The position numbers and the translations under genes are program-made. A stretch of 64,000 nucleotides of DNA. It comes from Onthophagus taurus. Its lineage: Eukaryota; Arthropoda; Insecta; Coleoptera; Scarabaeidae. This document shows, in pieces, positions 23,423 through 35,695 of the stretch. Under the pieces are notes generated by a model that ran no database searches, was not told where the DNA came from, and saw only the letters and a list, made by a program, of their open reading frames with translations. The stretch's first letter is position 1, and every line of letters starts with the position of its first letter. The stretch is from positions 16,685,501 through 16,749,500 of the forward strand of contig NC_091971.1 in assembly GCF_036711975.1 (NCBI RefSeq). The letters are read 5' to 3'.

Positions 23423-26400
23423 TTATTGTACGAGTACAATAAGGCTACCATTAATACAATCGATTTCTTTGCAATTAAAATTCGCCACGATTCTTCTTTC
23501 CCCGGCCCTATGCGGGAAAAATCCTTCCTCAAAAGTAACCACTTCATTAGGTTGTACCTCCCTGTAATGATTCACTTTGGTCTTTTGCAAACCAGGACCT
23601 TCAACTGTATACGAACATCCTGTTAAACGGCAATTTAGTGGATTTCTAAAACTGAATTCTGCACGATTTTCTTGTCCAACAATCCATCTTTGATCGGTAT
23701 GGATTTGTAGGTATGGTTTCATCATAGTGAAATCATCCTCTTCACTCCAATTTTGTCCTGTTTCTTTTACATGGCCAATCGCGTAAATTTTCATCATACT
23801 ATGATCAACCAATTTTCCCAAATATTCAGTTGGGGATATATGTAGTTTAATAACCTCTTTGTCTCTAGATTTTAAAGTAAATGTGTGTTGATGACGTTTA
23901 ATATTCGCTGCGGTCATTCCGTGATAAAAAACGGAAGCAATCGAGACCATAACGTTGATTGTCCGGGGTTCATTTGCGTTATTACTAACGTTTATGAGAA
24001 TATTAAAATCTTGCCCCATTGGTACTGCATCTATATCAATCAAACTTAACTCAACATCTTGAATGTAGCAATCATCTGGGAGTTCTTGCATTGGGTGGGT
24101 TCGAGGAACACCACGAACGGCGTTATAAACTGCGAATCTTTCAGCATCCGCTTCTTCAAGGTTTTTATATTCTCGGGTGATATCCCAAAGATCATTTTCA
24201 CCAACATCATCATCGATATCGACGCGTTTTGTAACAATACGGCGACCAATTCTAAAAAAATCAAAATTGAAATAAAAATATTAACAAAAAGATTATAATT
24301 TACTGGTAACGATCCAAAAATAATCGATTATAACCCCAATCAGATCGCGGATCTTCTTGATAATGACACAAATCTGCATTAACCTCAGCAAAAACGAAAG
24401 GAGTATCGTATAAAAATCCAACTTCTCCTCTTCTAATAGCCTCAACGGATGCAGGCCCACATTTAACGATCGTATCATTTTGTTCTTGCGGTGTTGCATC
24501 AATAACTTGCCAACCTCCGTATCCTGGTGGTAAATCAGGTCGAGCCATCCACACTTCATTCCAAACATGGAACGTCCAGCAAGTATTGTAATAATCCCGA
24601 TTATAATCGGGGCTATGATAATCTCGGTTAAATCTCCAATCATAACGATTATCATGTCCTTCAAAACAACGTTTGTTATAATAATCTCTATCGTAATAAT
24701 TTCTATTAAAATAGGAAGAAGAATCGGTGTTTCTGTAGCGATTATCGTAAAAATCTCTTGGATGGTCGAAATAACTTTCGGGGAAGTTATGTTTATAAAT
24801 GTCGTAATATCGATTACCGTTCACACGGCCATAATTAAATTTGTTGTAATTATAATCAAGACTTTTGCTGTAATTCCCATCGAAATATCCTCTTTGGTGA
24901 CCGTTTCTGTAATAATCATTTCCGCGGTCGCTATCGTATTCGAAACGACGACCCATATCGAAATGGTATCTATTTTCATCGCTGTAACCTCTGTTCCAAC
25001 CGTAAATGTTCCAGTTTCGATCCCCGTCAAAATAGTTTCTATTCCAGTGTCGATCCCTATTATCAAAATCTCCATATCTGTTCCAATGCCTGGCTCTATC
25101 CCAATAATTCCCACCGTAATAATCCCCGTTGAATCTATTCCAATAACGATTTTTAGTCCAATCTCTTTCATAATCCCACTTTTTGTTACATTCAAATCGA
25201 TCTCCATCAAACGAACCTCTATTCCATCTTCTTTCGGGCATATCACCATCTAAATTATGTCTATTCCAAAATCTTTGCCGATCATAGTCAGGTTCAAAAC
25301 GATTTCTATCGCTGTAATCCCTGTAATATCTGTTCCAATAGCGGTTACTTTCGAAATTGTCGGGTTCCCCATAATTTCGTCTATTTCCTTCCATACATCC
25401 TCTATCACCATCAAAATAATTTCTATTATAATTTCTTCCAGGATTAGACCCTAATCTTTCTCTATATCTCTCCCTTTCAAAATGAGGGCGCTCAAATGAT
25501 TCGTATTTATCAAAATGATTTGGTCCTAATCGATTAAAATTCCTAAATCGGTCATAATCAAATCTATTTTCTCTGTCGTATAAACCAGTTCTGTCCATTC
25601 TATCAAATCGGTCCATTCTATCCCATCTATCTAACCGATCCATGTTGCGATAATTTCCTTCACCATACATAGGATTGCGAGAATACATTCTTTGCTTTTC
25701 GTAGTAATCAGGCATAAAATTTCTATCCTGTTCATAACTATTCCTATTGAGATGTCTCCCCCCATCAAAATTAGGATCATTAAAGCTTCTATTCCAATAT
25801 CTATTCCCATAATTTCGATTGCCTTCCATGTTATCACAACTGGTTCTATAATATCGATTACTTCCATCCCAACTTCTTCTATTAAACGCGTTCCTGCTGT
25901 AATCCCAATCGTTGTTGTAATAAGCTCGGTTCCAAAAATAATTTCTGCTATTATCAAAATACCCGCGATTATAATCATTTCGACCATCCCTATTATCTGG
26001 GGATGAATAACTTTTACTTGGATTTCCAAAATTTCTTGTTTCATAATCATAACTTGGTCTGTAACGATATCCTCCATCTAAAGGACCACTTTTAATATCC
26101 ATTCCCAAACCTCTTCGATTATGGTAATCGCCATCGTAATTTGAATTTCCTTTTCCCTCGAAATAACCGCGACAAGCATTGTAACAACTCACCGTACCAT
26201 CCAAACAACTCTTCGAATCTTGATCTTTTCTATTATCATAACAATTATAATTATAATAACTTCCTTTTCCATCAAAATAGCTCCGATTTCTATTATATCC
26301 GGTCCCATCAAAATAACTTCTCGTATCTGAGTAACCTCTTCCATCAAAGTAACTTCTATTTCTATCGTAAAAACCTCCCCTTCCATCGCCTCCATCCGGG

Positions 26401-27796
26401 GAAGGTTGAACGCTTTCAGTTCTTCCTTCATAACAAGGAATTTGGGATCTCCTCGGCCAAGATTGTCTTCTATATCGGTAACCATCATCAGGAAGATCTC
26501 GCTTATACATCCAATCTTGATTTTCGGCATCTTTTGACCAATCATATCTTTGAATGCGTCTTTCTTGATCGTTAAGTCTTTGGTAATTGTAAGAAATAAC
26601 GCGTTTATAGCGATAGCTTTCTCCTCTTGGGCCATATTCCAAACGATTTCCTCTCAAATCGAAATATCGATCAACAGTTAAAGAACAATTTGTGTCATGG
26701 GCCGAAACATAATTGGTTGTTGACCGACACGGAATTCCTAAAGCTCTGCAAATTGTTACCACAAGAGCTGAAAAAACCCAACATTGTCCGTATTTTACTG
26801 GACGACCACCTGCTTTTAAAAATTGGCTCAAAATTGCAACGGAACCAGTCCATGCGTGTGGTGAAGTTCCCCCGCGATAATCACCATCCCATTTTCCTTC
26901 TAAAAGGCCTTCATCGTCGAACGCATTTACAACTTGGGTGATAGCTCTTGACACCAAAACTGGTGATCCCCAATCGACGTAAGGAAGATGGGATTTATCT
27001 AAAAGAAAAAGAACTGCTGGAAGAACGATTTCGTCGAATTGACCATAAATCCATCGTTTTCCTTTTGGATGTTTGTAAGTTCCACACCAAATTTTTCCGC
27101 TATCGTTTAAAACGTATTCTTGGCGATCATCTTCATGGTCCATGTAAACCCCATCGTCTCTACACCAAGGGTTAAAAAGGATATAGACGTCTTCTTCACA
27201 CTAAATTAATTAAAAAAGTTAATAATTAACAACAAAAAAATTTATGAAATAATTCATACTCTGAAATCATCTCTTTTTAAATTATCCCTCCCATCGATAT
27301 ACAATTCACCCCTTCTATAAGCATCATATGATCGCCCTCCAAAAATTTCAGTTTGAATCTCACACCTCCAAATTCCAACTTGAGCGTTCGGTGGAATGTG
27401 GATTTGCATAGTTACGGCATTTCCTTCGTGTCGTTGCATGGTCATGTTCCATCTGTACATTTCTTTTTGCATTTGTTTGTCCCTTGTGAGCAAGGGAAGA
27501 ATAATTTTTGTGCCCTTTGTAACATGCGGTTTCGGTCCTATATAAAAATTAAATTAAAAAAGGGGTTACACAAAAATTTTAATCGTACCAAAACAAAACG
27601 CAATATAAACGATGTCTCTTGCTTCATCGAAATTTCTGTTAAAACGTAATGTAAAAATGAAACTGAAACCTCGACGTAAAATTGGGGTTGGTTTATCTCT
27701 TAATGCCACCAAATCATAACGTTCGGTGTGATGTTCTCTGGAATTATCTCTTGCATAAAAATCGAATCCTTGGACGTCCAAGGGATCCAAAGACAT
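23423..27796 (-). CDS. Tg: Transglutaminase TG-3 with ~680 aa insertion in the catalytic core
   Basis: Third transglutaminase of the cluster. Exons on the minus strand: 27796-27589, 27537-27260, 27200-24304, 24251-23423, with phases consistent. A likely 5' UTR exon ends at 27865. The product is 1403 aa, twice the family length. The start MSLDPLDVQGFDFYARD lacks the MG acylation signal. The N-terminal domain, FNPWCRDDGVYMD and the core follow: YGQCWVFSA (Cys302), CWTFHVWNEVW (His1040) and VIDATPQE (Asp1063), so the triad is intact. Between FDLRGNRLEY and CWTFHVW lie about 684 extra residues (352-1035) dominated by Tyr, Asn, Arg, Asp, Gly and Phe, with repeated YFDG and RYWNR/HWNR motifs. In TG-1 this interval is about 20 residues. 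C-terminal barrels are normal. The insertion is one open frame with the rest of the exon. Confidence 0.9.
24582..26633 (-). repeat. Tyr/Asn/Arg/Asp-rich insertion within TG-3
   Basis: About 2052 nt encode roughly 684 residues of low-complexity protein inside the TG-3 core. YFDG or a close variant (SYFDGRG, SYFDGTG, NYFDGDR, GYFDGNY) recurs about ten times, WNR (RYWNR, HWNR, RRWNR) more than ten times, and there is a short run of MDR/WDR/FDR repeats near 25570-25640. Aliphatic residues, Lys and Gln are sparse. Long open stretches in other frames (for example plus-strand 24567-25253, Ile/Val/Ser-rich) are by-products of the biased codons. Confidence 0.9.
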
Positions 27797-27864
27797 GATG
27801 GTAATGGATTGAAAACTGAAAAAAATTTAGAAAGTTTGTGATGATACAAAATTAAACCACTTAC

Positions 27865-27900
27865 TTGTTGTTGTAATGTCTTCAGGTGAAGTCACTAATC
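27865..27900 (-). other. Putative 5' UTR exon of TG-3
   Basis: On the minus strand a strong donor (CAA then GTAAGT) follows 27865, and an acceptor with a T-rich tract ending CAG lies just before 27815, 19 nt upstream of the TG-3 start codon. The exon carries no ATG. Its 5' end near 27900 is inferred from the TATA box. Confidence 0.55.
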
Positions 27901-27925
27901 TACACGAAAAGTTTAAATCTCGTCG

Positions 27926-27933
27926 CTTTTATA
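27926..27933 (-). promoter_or_regulatory. TATA box of TG-3
   Basis: TATAAAAG on the minus strand, 60-70 nt upstream of the putative leader-exon donor. This placement fits a transcription start near 27900. Confidence 0.6.
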
Positions 27934-28669
27934 AGGAAACTGGAGAAGGTGCTTTAAGTAGGGCGTATTTTTATTTCTTTCTGGACGTTCACATTTTGTC
28001 ATAAAAGATTTTTTTTTAAGAATTTTTAAAATAATTTTTTTTTAAACTTAAATTATTAATTAAAATTTATCAATATTGTTGATTAAAAACGTTGAGAATA
28101 ACTAAATGACGTAAATACTAATTGAAATATCTGTTAAACTTTATGATTTGTAACTTTATCGTTCTAGTAGTTGGTTCGAAACAAAAACAGATTTAACGCT
28201 GTATTATTTTTCGCGTACGGTTTTTGAACTTGTAGGTTCAAAGACCTTTTTGGCGTTAAGAAATGTTGTTAAATCCTCAAATTCCATTCTCTATTCATAT
28301 TTTTTAATCATATTTTTGGTAATTTTTCTACCAGAAAACCTATTTAAATACTATTTAAGGGTTGTTTTAACGTTATTATAATGAACAAAAAATTGTTTTG
28401 TCATAAAAATGTTGTTAAACGTTGTAATAATGTGACTTGGATGAATTAAATGAGCTGTTTAGTGAAACGTCCTCTACCATTCCATCCAGATGAAGAAAAA
28501 TATGTATTGACAAATTGTGAAAATCTATCTGAAGACAACTTACTAATAGGTGCTTGGCGATTAACCCCAAAGTAAATATTGAGTTTAATTTGTTTAATGA
28601 AGAGCATAGAGCCATTTCAGGAATTAATGAATTCATTAAATATTGTTAATAATATTGATAATATTATCT
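27934..28669. other. Upstream region of TG-3
   Basis: AT-rich, with no gene recognised. It probably contains upstream control sequence for TG-3. The last 200 bases may be the start of the LINE fossil. Confidence 0.4.
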
Positions 28670-30300
28670 ACTGAAACGACGCAATAAATTTCCATCCAAA
28701 GAAGCTCGAACAATAGCGAACCATTGGTTAGAAGACTATACAATAAAGTCAGGTATTCCAAAGACGAACATACATTAGGAGTTATAACTTGGCCATTCGA
28801 AAAGCCAAAAGAAAAAACTTGACGTAGTTTCTGCGAAGGTATACACATCATGTTGCTCGCCTGCATAAGGTCTTGGAAAAAATATCATACACTGATCTAG
28901 GTCACCTATGCAAAGAAAATCGAAAATATACTAAGGAATCGTTAGAGCTCCTATTGCAGCACATATTTTCCTGCATTAAAAGTTCGTACTAATGCAGAAG
29001 CAGATCACGAAGTAAAGGATATCACCCGTTCATGGCATGGTTCGCAGTTTAGCTGGGAAAATTTTCACCCAGTACAGATAGGTGGGCTATTTCTAATTTT
29101 AAGCCCTTAAAATCACATGGAGGGGATGGAATTCTGCCTATCTTTCTTTAAAAAGGCATAGGAGATGTACTCCCAATAATATGTAATATCCCTATATAAT
29201 AGCTAGCTATAGCTTTAGCTGTATGTATACCTAGATTATGGAGAAAAATAAAGGTAGTCTTTACACCCAAAGGTGGAAGACATTTAAACGCCGATCCCAA
29301 GAAACAGAGGTCCAATACCTAGGGGTAATACTAGACAGTGAATTAAACATGTCTTAATATAACGGGTACAATGAGATCTTGAACCTGAGAACCACAATTT
29401 CAATTGTACATACAAAAAGAGACAGCTTTGAGTGCTTTGTCACTAAAGACATGTTCTTCAGTGAAGCTGATGGAGGACATCTCGAAATCCTCAGGGAACC
29501 ATGCCTAAATCACTTGATTCAAATTAAAACGAATCTTATACCGACAGAATATAGTTTCGACCAGCCATATAAGATCATGTTTAGTAGTAACGGACCAAAA
29601 AATCGGATTAAGATACCCTTAAGCTCGGATACAACCATTTTTCAGGATGAAGTTCTTGCCATAAACTTTTGCACCGTTTTAAACCCTGAGAAGAAACAGA
29701 AAGGGGCATCGGTAAAGATCTTTACGGACAATCGGGCCGCCCTAGCGGCGATTCAGACCTACACCTATGAATCCACACTGGTCAAAAAATTTACCAACAA
29801 CCTGAGAGCTCGCTAGGGGTAATGAAGTTAGGTAATGGTAAGTAATGAAGTGAGTTCCAGGTCATAAAAGAATTGTGGGTAACGAAAAGGCGGACAAGCT
29901 GGCCAAAGAGACAACGAGGACGCCTTTTATTGCACCCCAATTAAACTGTGAACTTCAAAAAAACCACTGAAAACAGATTATTAACACATGAGTGGACTCA
30001 AATGTAGCCTGGAGCTGGAAAGAACTTCCAGGTCACAAACAGGCGAAGAGTAGGATAACGCCGTTGCAAAAGGAAACCAAAGAAGTTTTATGCCTCTCCA
30101 TCTCTTTACCACTGGACAAGCTAAATGCGTCGCCAAGGTCGCCTAGGACACAAAATTTTCGGAAAGGTTTGCCTGACACATACTGAATTAAGGGAACAAG
30201 ACCGTGGAACAATACTAAGGTGCATCAAGGACCTTAAACATTTGGAGGGTGTAAGTTGCAATAGATCTTATAGGTCGCAATGATGAGAGGGGTCGCTCCC
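28670..30300 (+). pseudogene. R1/jockey-like LINE ORF2 fossil
   Basis: Plus-strand blocks in the order expected of ORF2, all broken by stops and frameshifts. An early block near 28830 reads SFCEGI and KVLEK-like; then near 29090 comes FKPLKSHGGDGI (usually FKPKSPGxDGI), near 29245 WRKIKVVFTPKGGRH, near 29325 YLGVILDSELN, then an RNase H block at 29640-29790 with IFTDNRAALAAIQ, and a GNEKADKLA motif near 29878. The central reverse-transcriptase palm (FADD region) is missing, so there is an internal deletion between about 29280 and 29310. Confidence 0.75.
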
Positions 30301-31769
30301 CTTAGCACGACAGAATCAAAAAAAAACAAAAGGATCTTGAAAAGAGTCGCATGGAACGTTAGCAAAGATTTAGATTTTATGAAAATAGAGAAGCTTTATT
30401 GAATTACAGATCTTTGAGATATTAATTGTTCTCTGAAACTTGAAAAGTTTTAAAAATGTTTCTAATTCCCTTGTAATTGATACCATTTTTAGGTTGGCTT
30501 TGAAAATTCTTAGGGAATGTTATTATTATTAATCGTTGAATATATTTAGAAAACCCAGAACATCCTCGAAAATGTTTAGAAATCCATTGAATTTATTATA
30601 CATTTTTTGGGATAAAGGCAGAAAGAAAAGTTACCGTTGAAACATTCAGTTTATGAATGAAATAGACAGAAGTTTTATTGTATGTCCTGGATGAAAAAAA
30701 TATTAATGCATTTTCGTTGAAGTGATAAACGTTAAACATGTCATCATTGCAACATTTTTATTTAACCAACGATTCATTTGTTCATTATTAACTCAAGGTA
30801 TTTAGTCATAAAGTTTTTATTGCCATCAGTCATATTAGCAATTCATTCATTGAACTCTCATTAGTTCAAATTTTTTTTATGATTGTTTTATAATTTTTTT
30901 ATACGTTGTTATTGGCATTTATAATGCTTTGGTTGACTCCCAAAAAATGATGACTAGCTGCTAGGATATGGACCCCAACTACTAGCGATTTTAAACCAAC
31001 AATTCTTATTTCTTTGAAAATTGAGTAAAAAAAATATGAAATTATTGGTGTACTGACAAACTTTTGCTCCCATCGACAATGCATAATGTGTTAAAATTGC
31101 AGCTCGATAGGTTGAATAAAATTTCAACTCTGTTTCCCATGGATTGAAAAAAAATCTAGTTTCGAGATAACTTCATATATGTAAAGTAAGCAATATATCA
31201 CTTTGCAAATATTTGGAATTACGGTCTGAATTTTTCATAGTTCTTAGTAAATGCTGCTATATAAATATGAAAGAAAAATGATCGACTTAATTTTGGTCGT
31301 TTCTTGGAATTTGTTATTGATATGTTCTGTAGGTCTGTAGTACATTTGGTATTTGTAAATATGTAAATATTGATTATAATTATTATTTATTGATATAAGA
31401 CGTGTACATCTATAGACATAAGATATCTGATTCGTGCGCAGACAGATGTTAAACATGAAAAAATGAATTGTTAATACAAATTGTAATCAATTTACATCAG
31501 AATGTAATAGAGTTTAATAGTCTATATCTAACATAAAAAAGAATGATTTCAATTAAAAAAACGAAAAAATTTATGAAAGAAATGCTAACTAAACACCTTT
31601 CACATACCACAGAATTTAAATACTTAAAAATAACAATATTCTATTTAACAAAGCAGACAAAAATTGGTTGAGTTGATATTTAATTTAAAGATAAGACTAT
31701 TTCAACCACAATAACATCTTTAAATTTGGAACATCATAATCGCTTTCAACACTAGTTAATCTTCAGATT
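30301..31769. other. Gene-free AT-rich interval
   Basis: No coding motif, clear repeat or RNA gene was recognised. Short open stretches (30899-31084, 31244-31456 on the minus strand) look random. Confidence 0.4.
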
Positions 31770-32960
31770 AATTGTCATGATAAGAAATTTTGTCCTCTTC
31801 ATCACTCTCCTCGTCTTGGGCTGTTTTGAGTTTTAGAAATTTTACCTTTTCTTTTTTCGGTTTCTTCTTAGCATGTCTTTGCTCAAGTTCTATTTTTTCT
31901 GGCGTGTCAGTTGCTATTCTGCATTTATCTTTGTTTCAAGGTGCCGAATACTTTTCCTTGCTTTCGAGAATGGGTGAATAATATCAAGAGATACAAAAAC
32001 TTGGTTGCGAGAAGTTAATAGCATGTCCAATTACAAGTTATTGCTGGAATTATTAGATTTTGATGTACTCATTCATTCACTTAACAAGACAAAATGTTTT
32101 CTTCCTTTAAAACAGACTTATTAAATGGCACAATACCGGTGCACCTAAACCCTGCTTGGATGTTTGTAACTGTTGCAGCCCTATCCCAATACTATAGGCA
32201 AATAACAGGTAGGTCATATATCGATGCTGTTTGCCCAGGATGCATAAGCAACTAAGAAGTTACGCCTTGATTGAAAAAGGTTTTAAACGGACCAAACACC
32301 GTTCTGTCAAGGGGATGAAATTTGTTAGAAGTATGAGGGGGTAGTGTTAATACTACAATTCCATTAGATCGGCAATATTCTATTGCGGGTACCCACAAAT
32401 GTGAATTATGATTATTCATGATCAATAGAATTTTGCTGCCAGGCGAACATTTTGTATGTATTGTAACATGCTTTAACGTCTCCAAAAAATTGTCTGCAGT
32501 CATCCAACCACTTGGATATACTAATCCGAGGGCCACACAATCTGAAACATTCATGCATCCATATTAGTGGTACTGCAGAGAGATATTGCCTGGTTAATTT
32601 GGTGTTCTCTTACTGAAAGTTTGGGATATCGTTTCAGAAACGCCCAGAACCAATCTCTCCCAGCTAATTTATTTTCCTTCTATGCATCGGGCATTTAGTG
32701 TTAATCCATAAAACATAGAGGAACATTTTAATAAGTAAGTTTAACGTTTCAAAGCATTTTTGATTTCACTACTAGTAAATATCTGAAACTTCTTAAAGTT
32801 TGGTGAAAACTCAACGTTATTCCATCCGTTTTCTAGTGCTACTTTGACATAATTGTAGAGGCTGGATTTTTTAATGCCATTTCTTTTAGCACTCTCTCGG
32901 TCAGGCATATTATTTTCTTCATCAATTTGATTCAATATTTTTGGATTATTTTGCAAATTT
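31770..32960 (-). pseudogene. Pogo/Tigger-like transposase pseudogene
   Basis: Read on the minus strand from 32956. First comes an N-terminal helix-turn-helix piece (DRESAKRNGIKKSSLYNYVK). Then 32554-32252 is a DDE_1-type catalytic piece with the block KILLIMNNHNSH and LPPHTSNKFHPLDRTVFGPF, where D of the usual DN pair is changed to N. A Lys/Glu-rich tail with DEESDEEDK ends near 31775. The middle is frame-broken. This is a dead member of the pogo branch of Tc1/mariner. Confidence 0.75.
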
Positions 32961-33078
32961 GTTAAATAAGTTGCCTAACGCCTCACTTATATTCGTCTCC
33001 ATAGAAACCCCATGATGCAAACTTCTGTCTTCTACACAAACCTAACCTAAGCAAACAGCCTTTAAATTCCCAACAAAA

Positions 33079-34241
33079 ATGGTAATTGTTAATTTATACT
33101 CAAAATGTTTAAAAATAACTTATAAAAACTATCTATTTTCAAAAGCAAATTTTTTTATTGTACTAACAACGTTATTAAATGTGATTATTCCATTTATATT
33201 TTCTTATAATAGTCGAGGTGAGTTCTTGAATCATTACTTTTAAAATTAATAGTTATAACTAAAACTTATTTTAGGTTTCTGGTTAAAACATGATACGATT
33301 TATGAACAACCGGATGTAAAATTTAAAGGTGAATACATTTTTTTAGCTCATACAAATGATATAAGTTTAAAATTTATTTGTAATAATTTCGCGTATTTTG
33401 ATGATAATGATTTTGAGGATTCTTGTTCAGAAATAAAGGTAAAAACAACAATAAACAAAAAAATGGTTAAATTAATTATTTACTTTGTTTTAGGTGGTAG
33501 AAATAGATAACAATTTTGATGGGAAGGTTGACTTGTTTAATTTTGAATTACATTTAAACCTTCCACAAAGTATAAGTATAACAAGATTTGATTTAATACT
33601 TACTTTAGATTACAAATTAAAGGTAAGTATAAGGGACCATCAAAATTTATGTACAAAAAAAAACATTTTTATCTACAGCTAATATTATTTGTTGTTCTCC
33701 TTTTAGGCGACTTGTGGTTTACATATGCAATCTTTAGTTCTTCTTCAAGAATTTTTACAAGATACCAGTCAAATTTATATTTCTTCCATTCTTGAATTAT
33801 CACAGCTATACCCCATTTTTTGTCACCCTAGAATTATTAATACAGAATTTAATACTTCCATTATAAATGAAAACGATTTTGATAGTTATAAGTTTAATAA
33901 TATAATTAAGAATTATTTTCAAAAAAATGGTGAGTTATTTTTATGTAGTTTCTAAAATAATTTTTTATGTATTTTTTTTAGTTACAACACATTTAAAATC
34001 AACCTATAAATCGTATGGAGGTCAAAGCGAATTATTTTCGTTAAAATTAACGATTAAATATCCAGAACACATGTTTTATTACACCCCAGGATTTTGGCAA
34101 GTAATAAAATGGGCTTGGATTCAATACATATCAATTTATATTATTTTATGGTGGATTATTAAAAAGATTAGAAATTATGTTTTTGATAATCACATATTTG
34201 TTTTTTATGAACAAAATCCAATTAAATATAAAAAAGATTAA
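33079..34241 (+). CDS. TMEM231: TMEM231, ciliary transition-zone protein
   Basis: Five exons: 33079-33217, 33275-33438, 33494-33622, 33707-33929, 33982-34241, all GT-AG with matching phases. The product is 304 aa, close to the usual family size of about 315. TMEM231 is a two-pass membrane protein of the MKS/B9 complex at the ciliary transition zone, needed for the barrier that sorts ciliary membrane proteins. Seen here: a short basic N-terminus, a first membrane segment at about residues 24-44, a luminal domain with GFWLKHDTIYEQPDVKFKGE, and a second membrane segment near the C-terminus (WAWIQYISIYIILWW) with a short basic tail. In insects ciliated cells are mainly sensory neurons and sperm. 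The start is the first ATG, 24 codons before the first membrane segment. No neighbour shares its pathway. Confidence 0.85.
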
Positions 34242-35039
34242 TTAAAGGCTTTGTTCTTACTCCAATTGATATTTTGAGTGTCAAAAATGATAAGATATTA
34301 TAACCTTCAAATTAAAGTGATTTCACAAAAACCAAATTTTATATTTTACATAAATTATATACCGGGTGTCCCAATAACAGTACTGAGATCGACAATGGTA
34401 AGTGTTAAAGGTTTGGGAAAAGATCCTTATCATCAAAACAAATAGAAATTATTTTGAGAAGTTCGTAATTCGACAGCTAGGGGGCGTAACTGCCATAAAA
34501 CTACAACTTTTACAATCATTTTTTAATAGCATGGATAATACCGCATCGTTTTGCATTGCGACATGGCCAATGCGTTTTCAAATATTTACATTTTAATATC
34601 TCCTGGAGCATTTAGCTAATTTATTTTGTTTAAAACAGCAATTTATGTTTTTTTTTAAAAGATATTTTTGTAAAACCGTTTGGTTTAAAATAAATAAAAC
34701 AAGCTAGAAAGAAAATTCTGCAATTTCCATAAAGAACTCTATAGAGAACATCTAGAAGAGTCTATGAACTAAATGGTGCCGTTCCATTTAACTTTTTATC
34801 CAAAAACACACAATTATGTAGTCTTTAGACTAACCTAGTTTTTCGGGAAAAGCAACCCAACTCAACCCAACAACCAGGATAATATGACGGTAAGAATACA
34901 AAATGCCATTAGAAACGTATCCAAGGCTAAAATTCAAGCAGCGATTTTTTTCCTACCGAAACTAGACTAAATAAATGCATCGAGAATGAAGACATTTCAA
35001 ATACTTCTGGATAAAATTTGAATAATTCTAAGTGTGTTG

Positions 35040-35180
35040 CTTTAATTTGTTTAAAGCGTCTTAAGAGACGGACGACTAAACCCGAATGTTTCAACTTCTA
35101 CGTCTAGTGATAGTTGCAGTGCTAATATTAGGTCTAGTTTTAGTTGTTACTCAGCGTTAGATTGTTAGAACTAGAAACAT
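35040..35180 (+). repeat. CTAG-rich dispersed repeat copy
   Basis: Contains the palindromic centre GTCTTAAGAGAC with CTAAACCCGAATGTTTC and then CTAG strings followed by GTTACTCAGCGTTAGATTGT. It is the same family as the copies near 15.5, 55.3, 56.5 and 59.5 kb. Confidence 0.6.
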
Positions 35181-35389
35181 TTATGCTTAACCAAACCTTC
35201 AGAACTGACAACTTAGTACAACACAATTGGCAAGTTATTTCAAAAGATGGCCTGTTTAGTCAAGTGGCATGGAATTTTTTTCTTATTTTTACCAGAACAG
35301 GTATGGGTTGGCCTCTTGCCCGGCACCCGCTTGACATTGACTTTCTGGACACCTCTATACCTTGATATACACTGACATTAAGTCTCCTA

Positions 35390-35660
35390 TAAGAAAACAT
35401 TTACCTTCACTCTGCCGAGGTCGCTTGCGGACGAGGCGCTAGTTTTGATAAATCAACTTGAAATAGTCAGCTCTGAGTATTCTAGGGCCTCGCCCGCAAG
35501 CGATCTCACACGATTTGAGACGAAATCGTTCCTCATATATCTCGGCAAAGACACTAATTGTAAGTCTCCTATAAGAGAAAATGTATCCTCACTCCGCCGA
35601 GGTCGCTTGCGGGCGAGGCGCTAGTTTTGATGAATCAACACGAAATAGTCTAATGGTTGT
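35390..35660. repeat. Satellite fragment, ~1.5 units of the 175 bp repeat
   Basis: Contains GAAAACATTTACCTTCACTC then GCCGAGGTCGCTTGCGG and, inverted, CCTCGCCCGCAAGCG. It is the same 175 bp unit that forms an array at 55.4-56.5 kb. Both copies adjoin a CTAG-rich repeat, which suggests they move together. Confidence 0.75.
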
Positions 35661-35695
35661 AAATCTAAAATGACTTCACGGACATACTGCATATA

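Noticed and set aside
24567-25253. 228-codon open frame on the plus strand inside TG-3, Ile/Val/Ser-rich
   Set aside because: It is the complement of the biased Tyr/Asn/Arg/Asp codons of the TG-3 insertion. Composition is repetitive and no domain is visible. The same applies to 24821-25249, 25631-26077, 25692-26006, 26141-26575 and 26189-26635.
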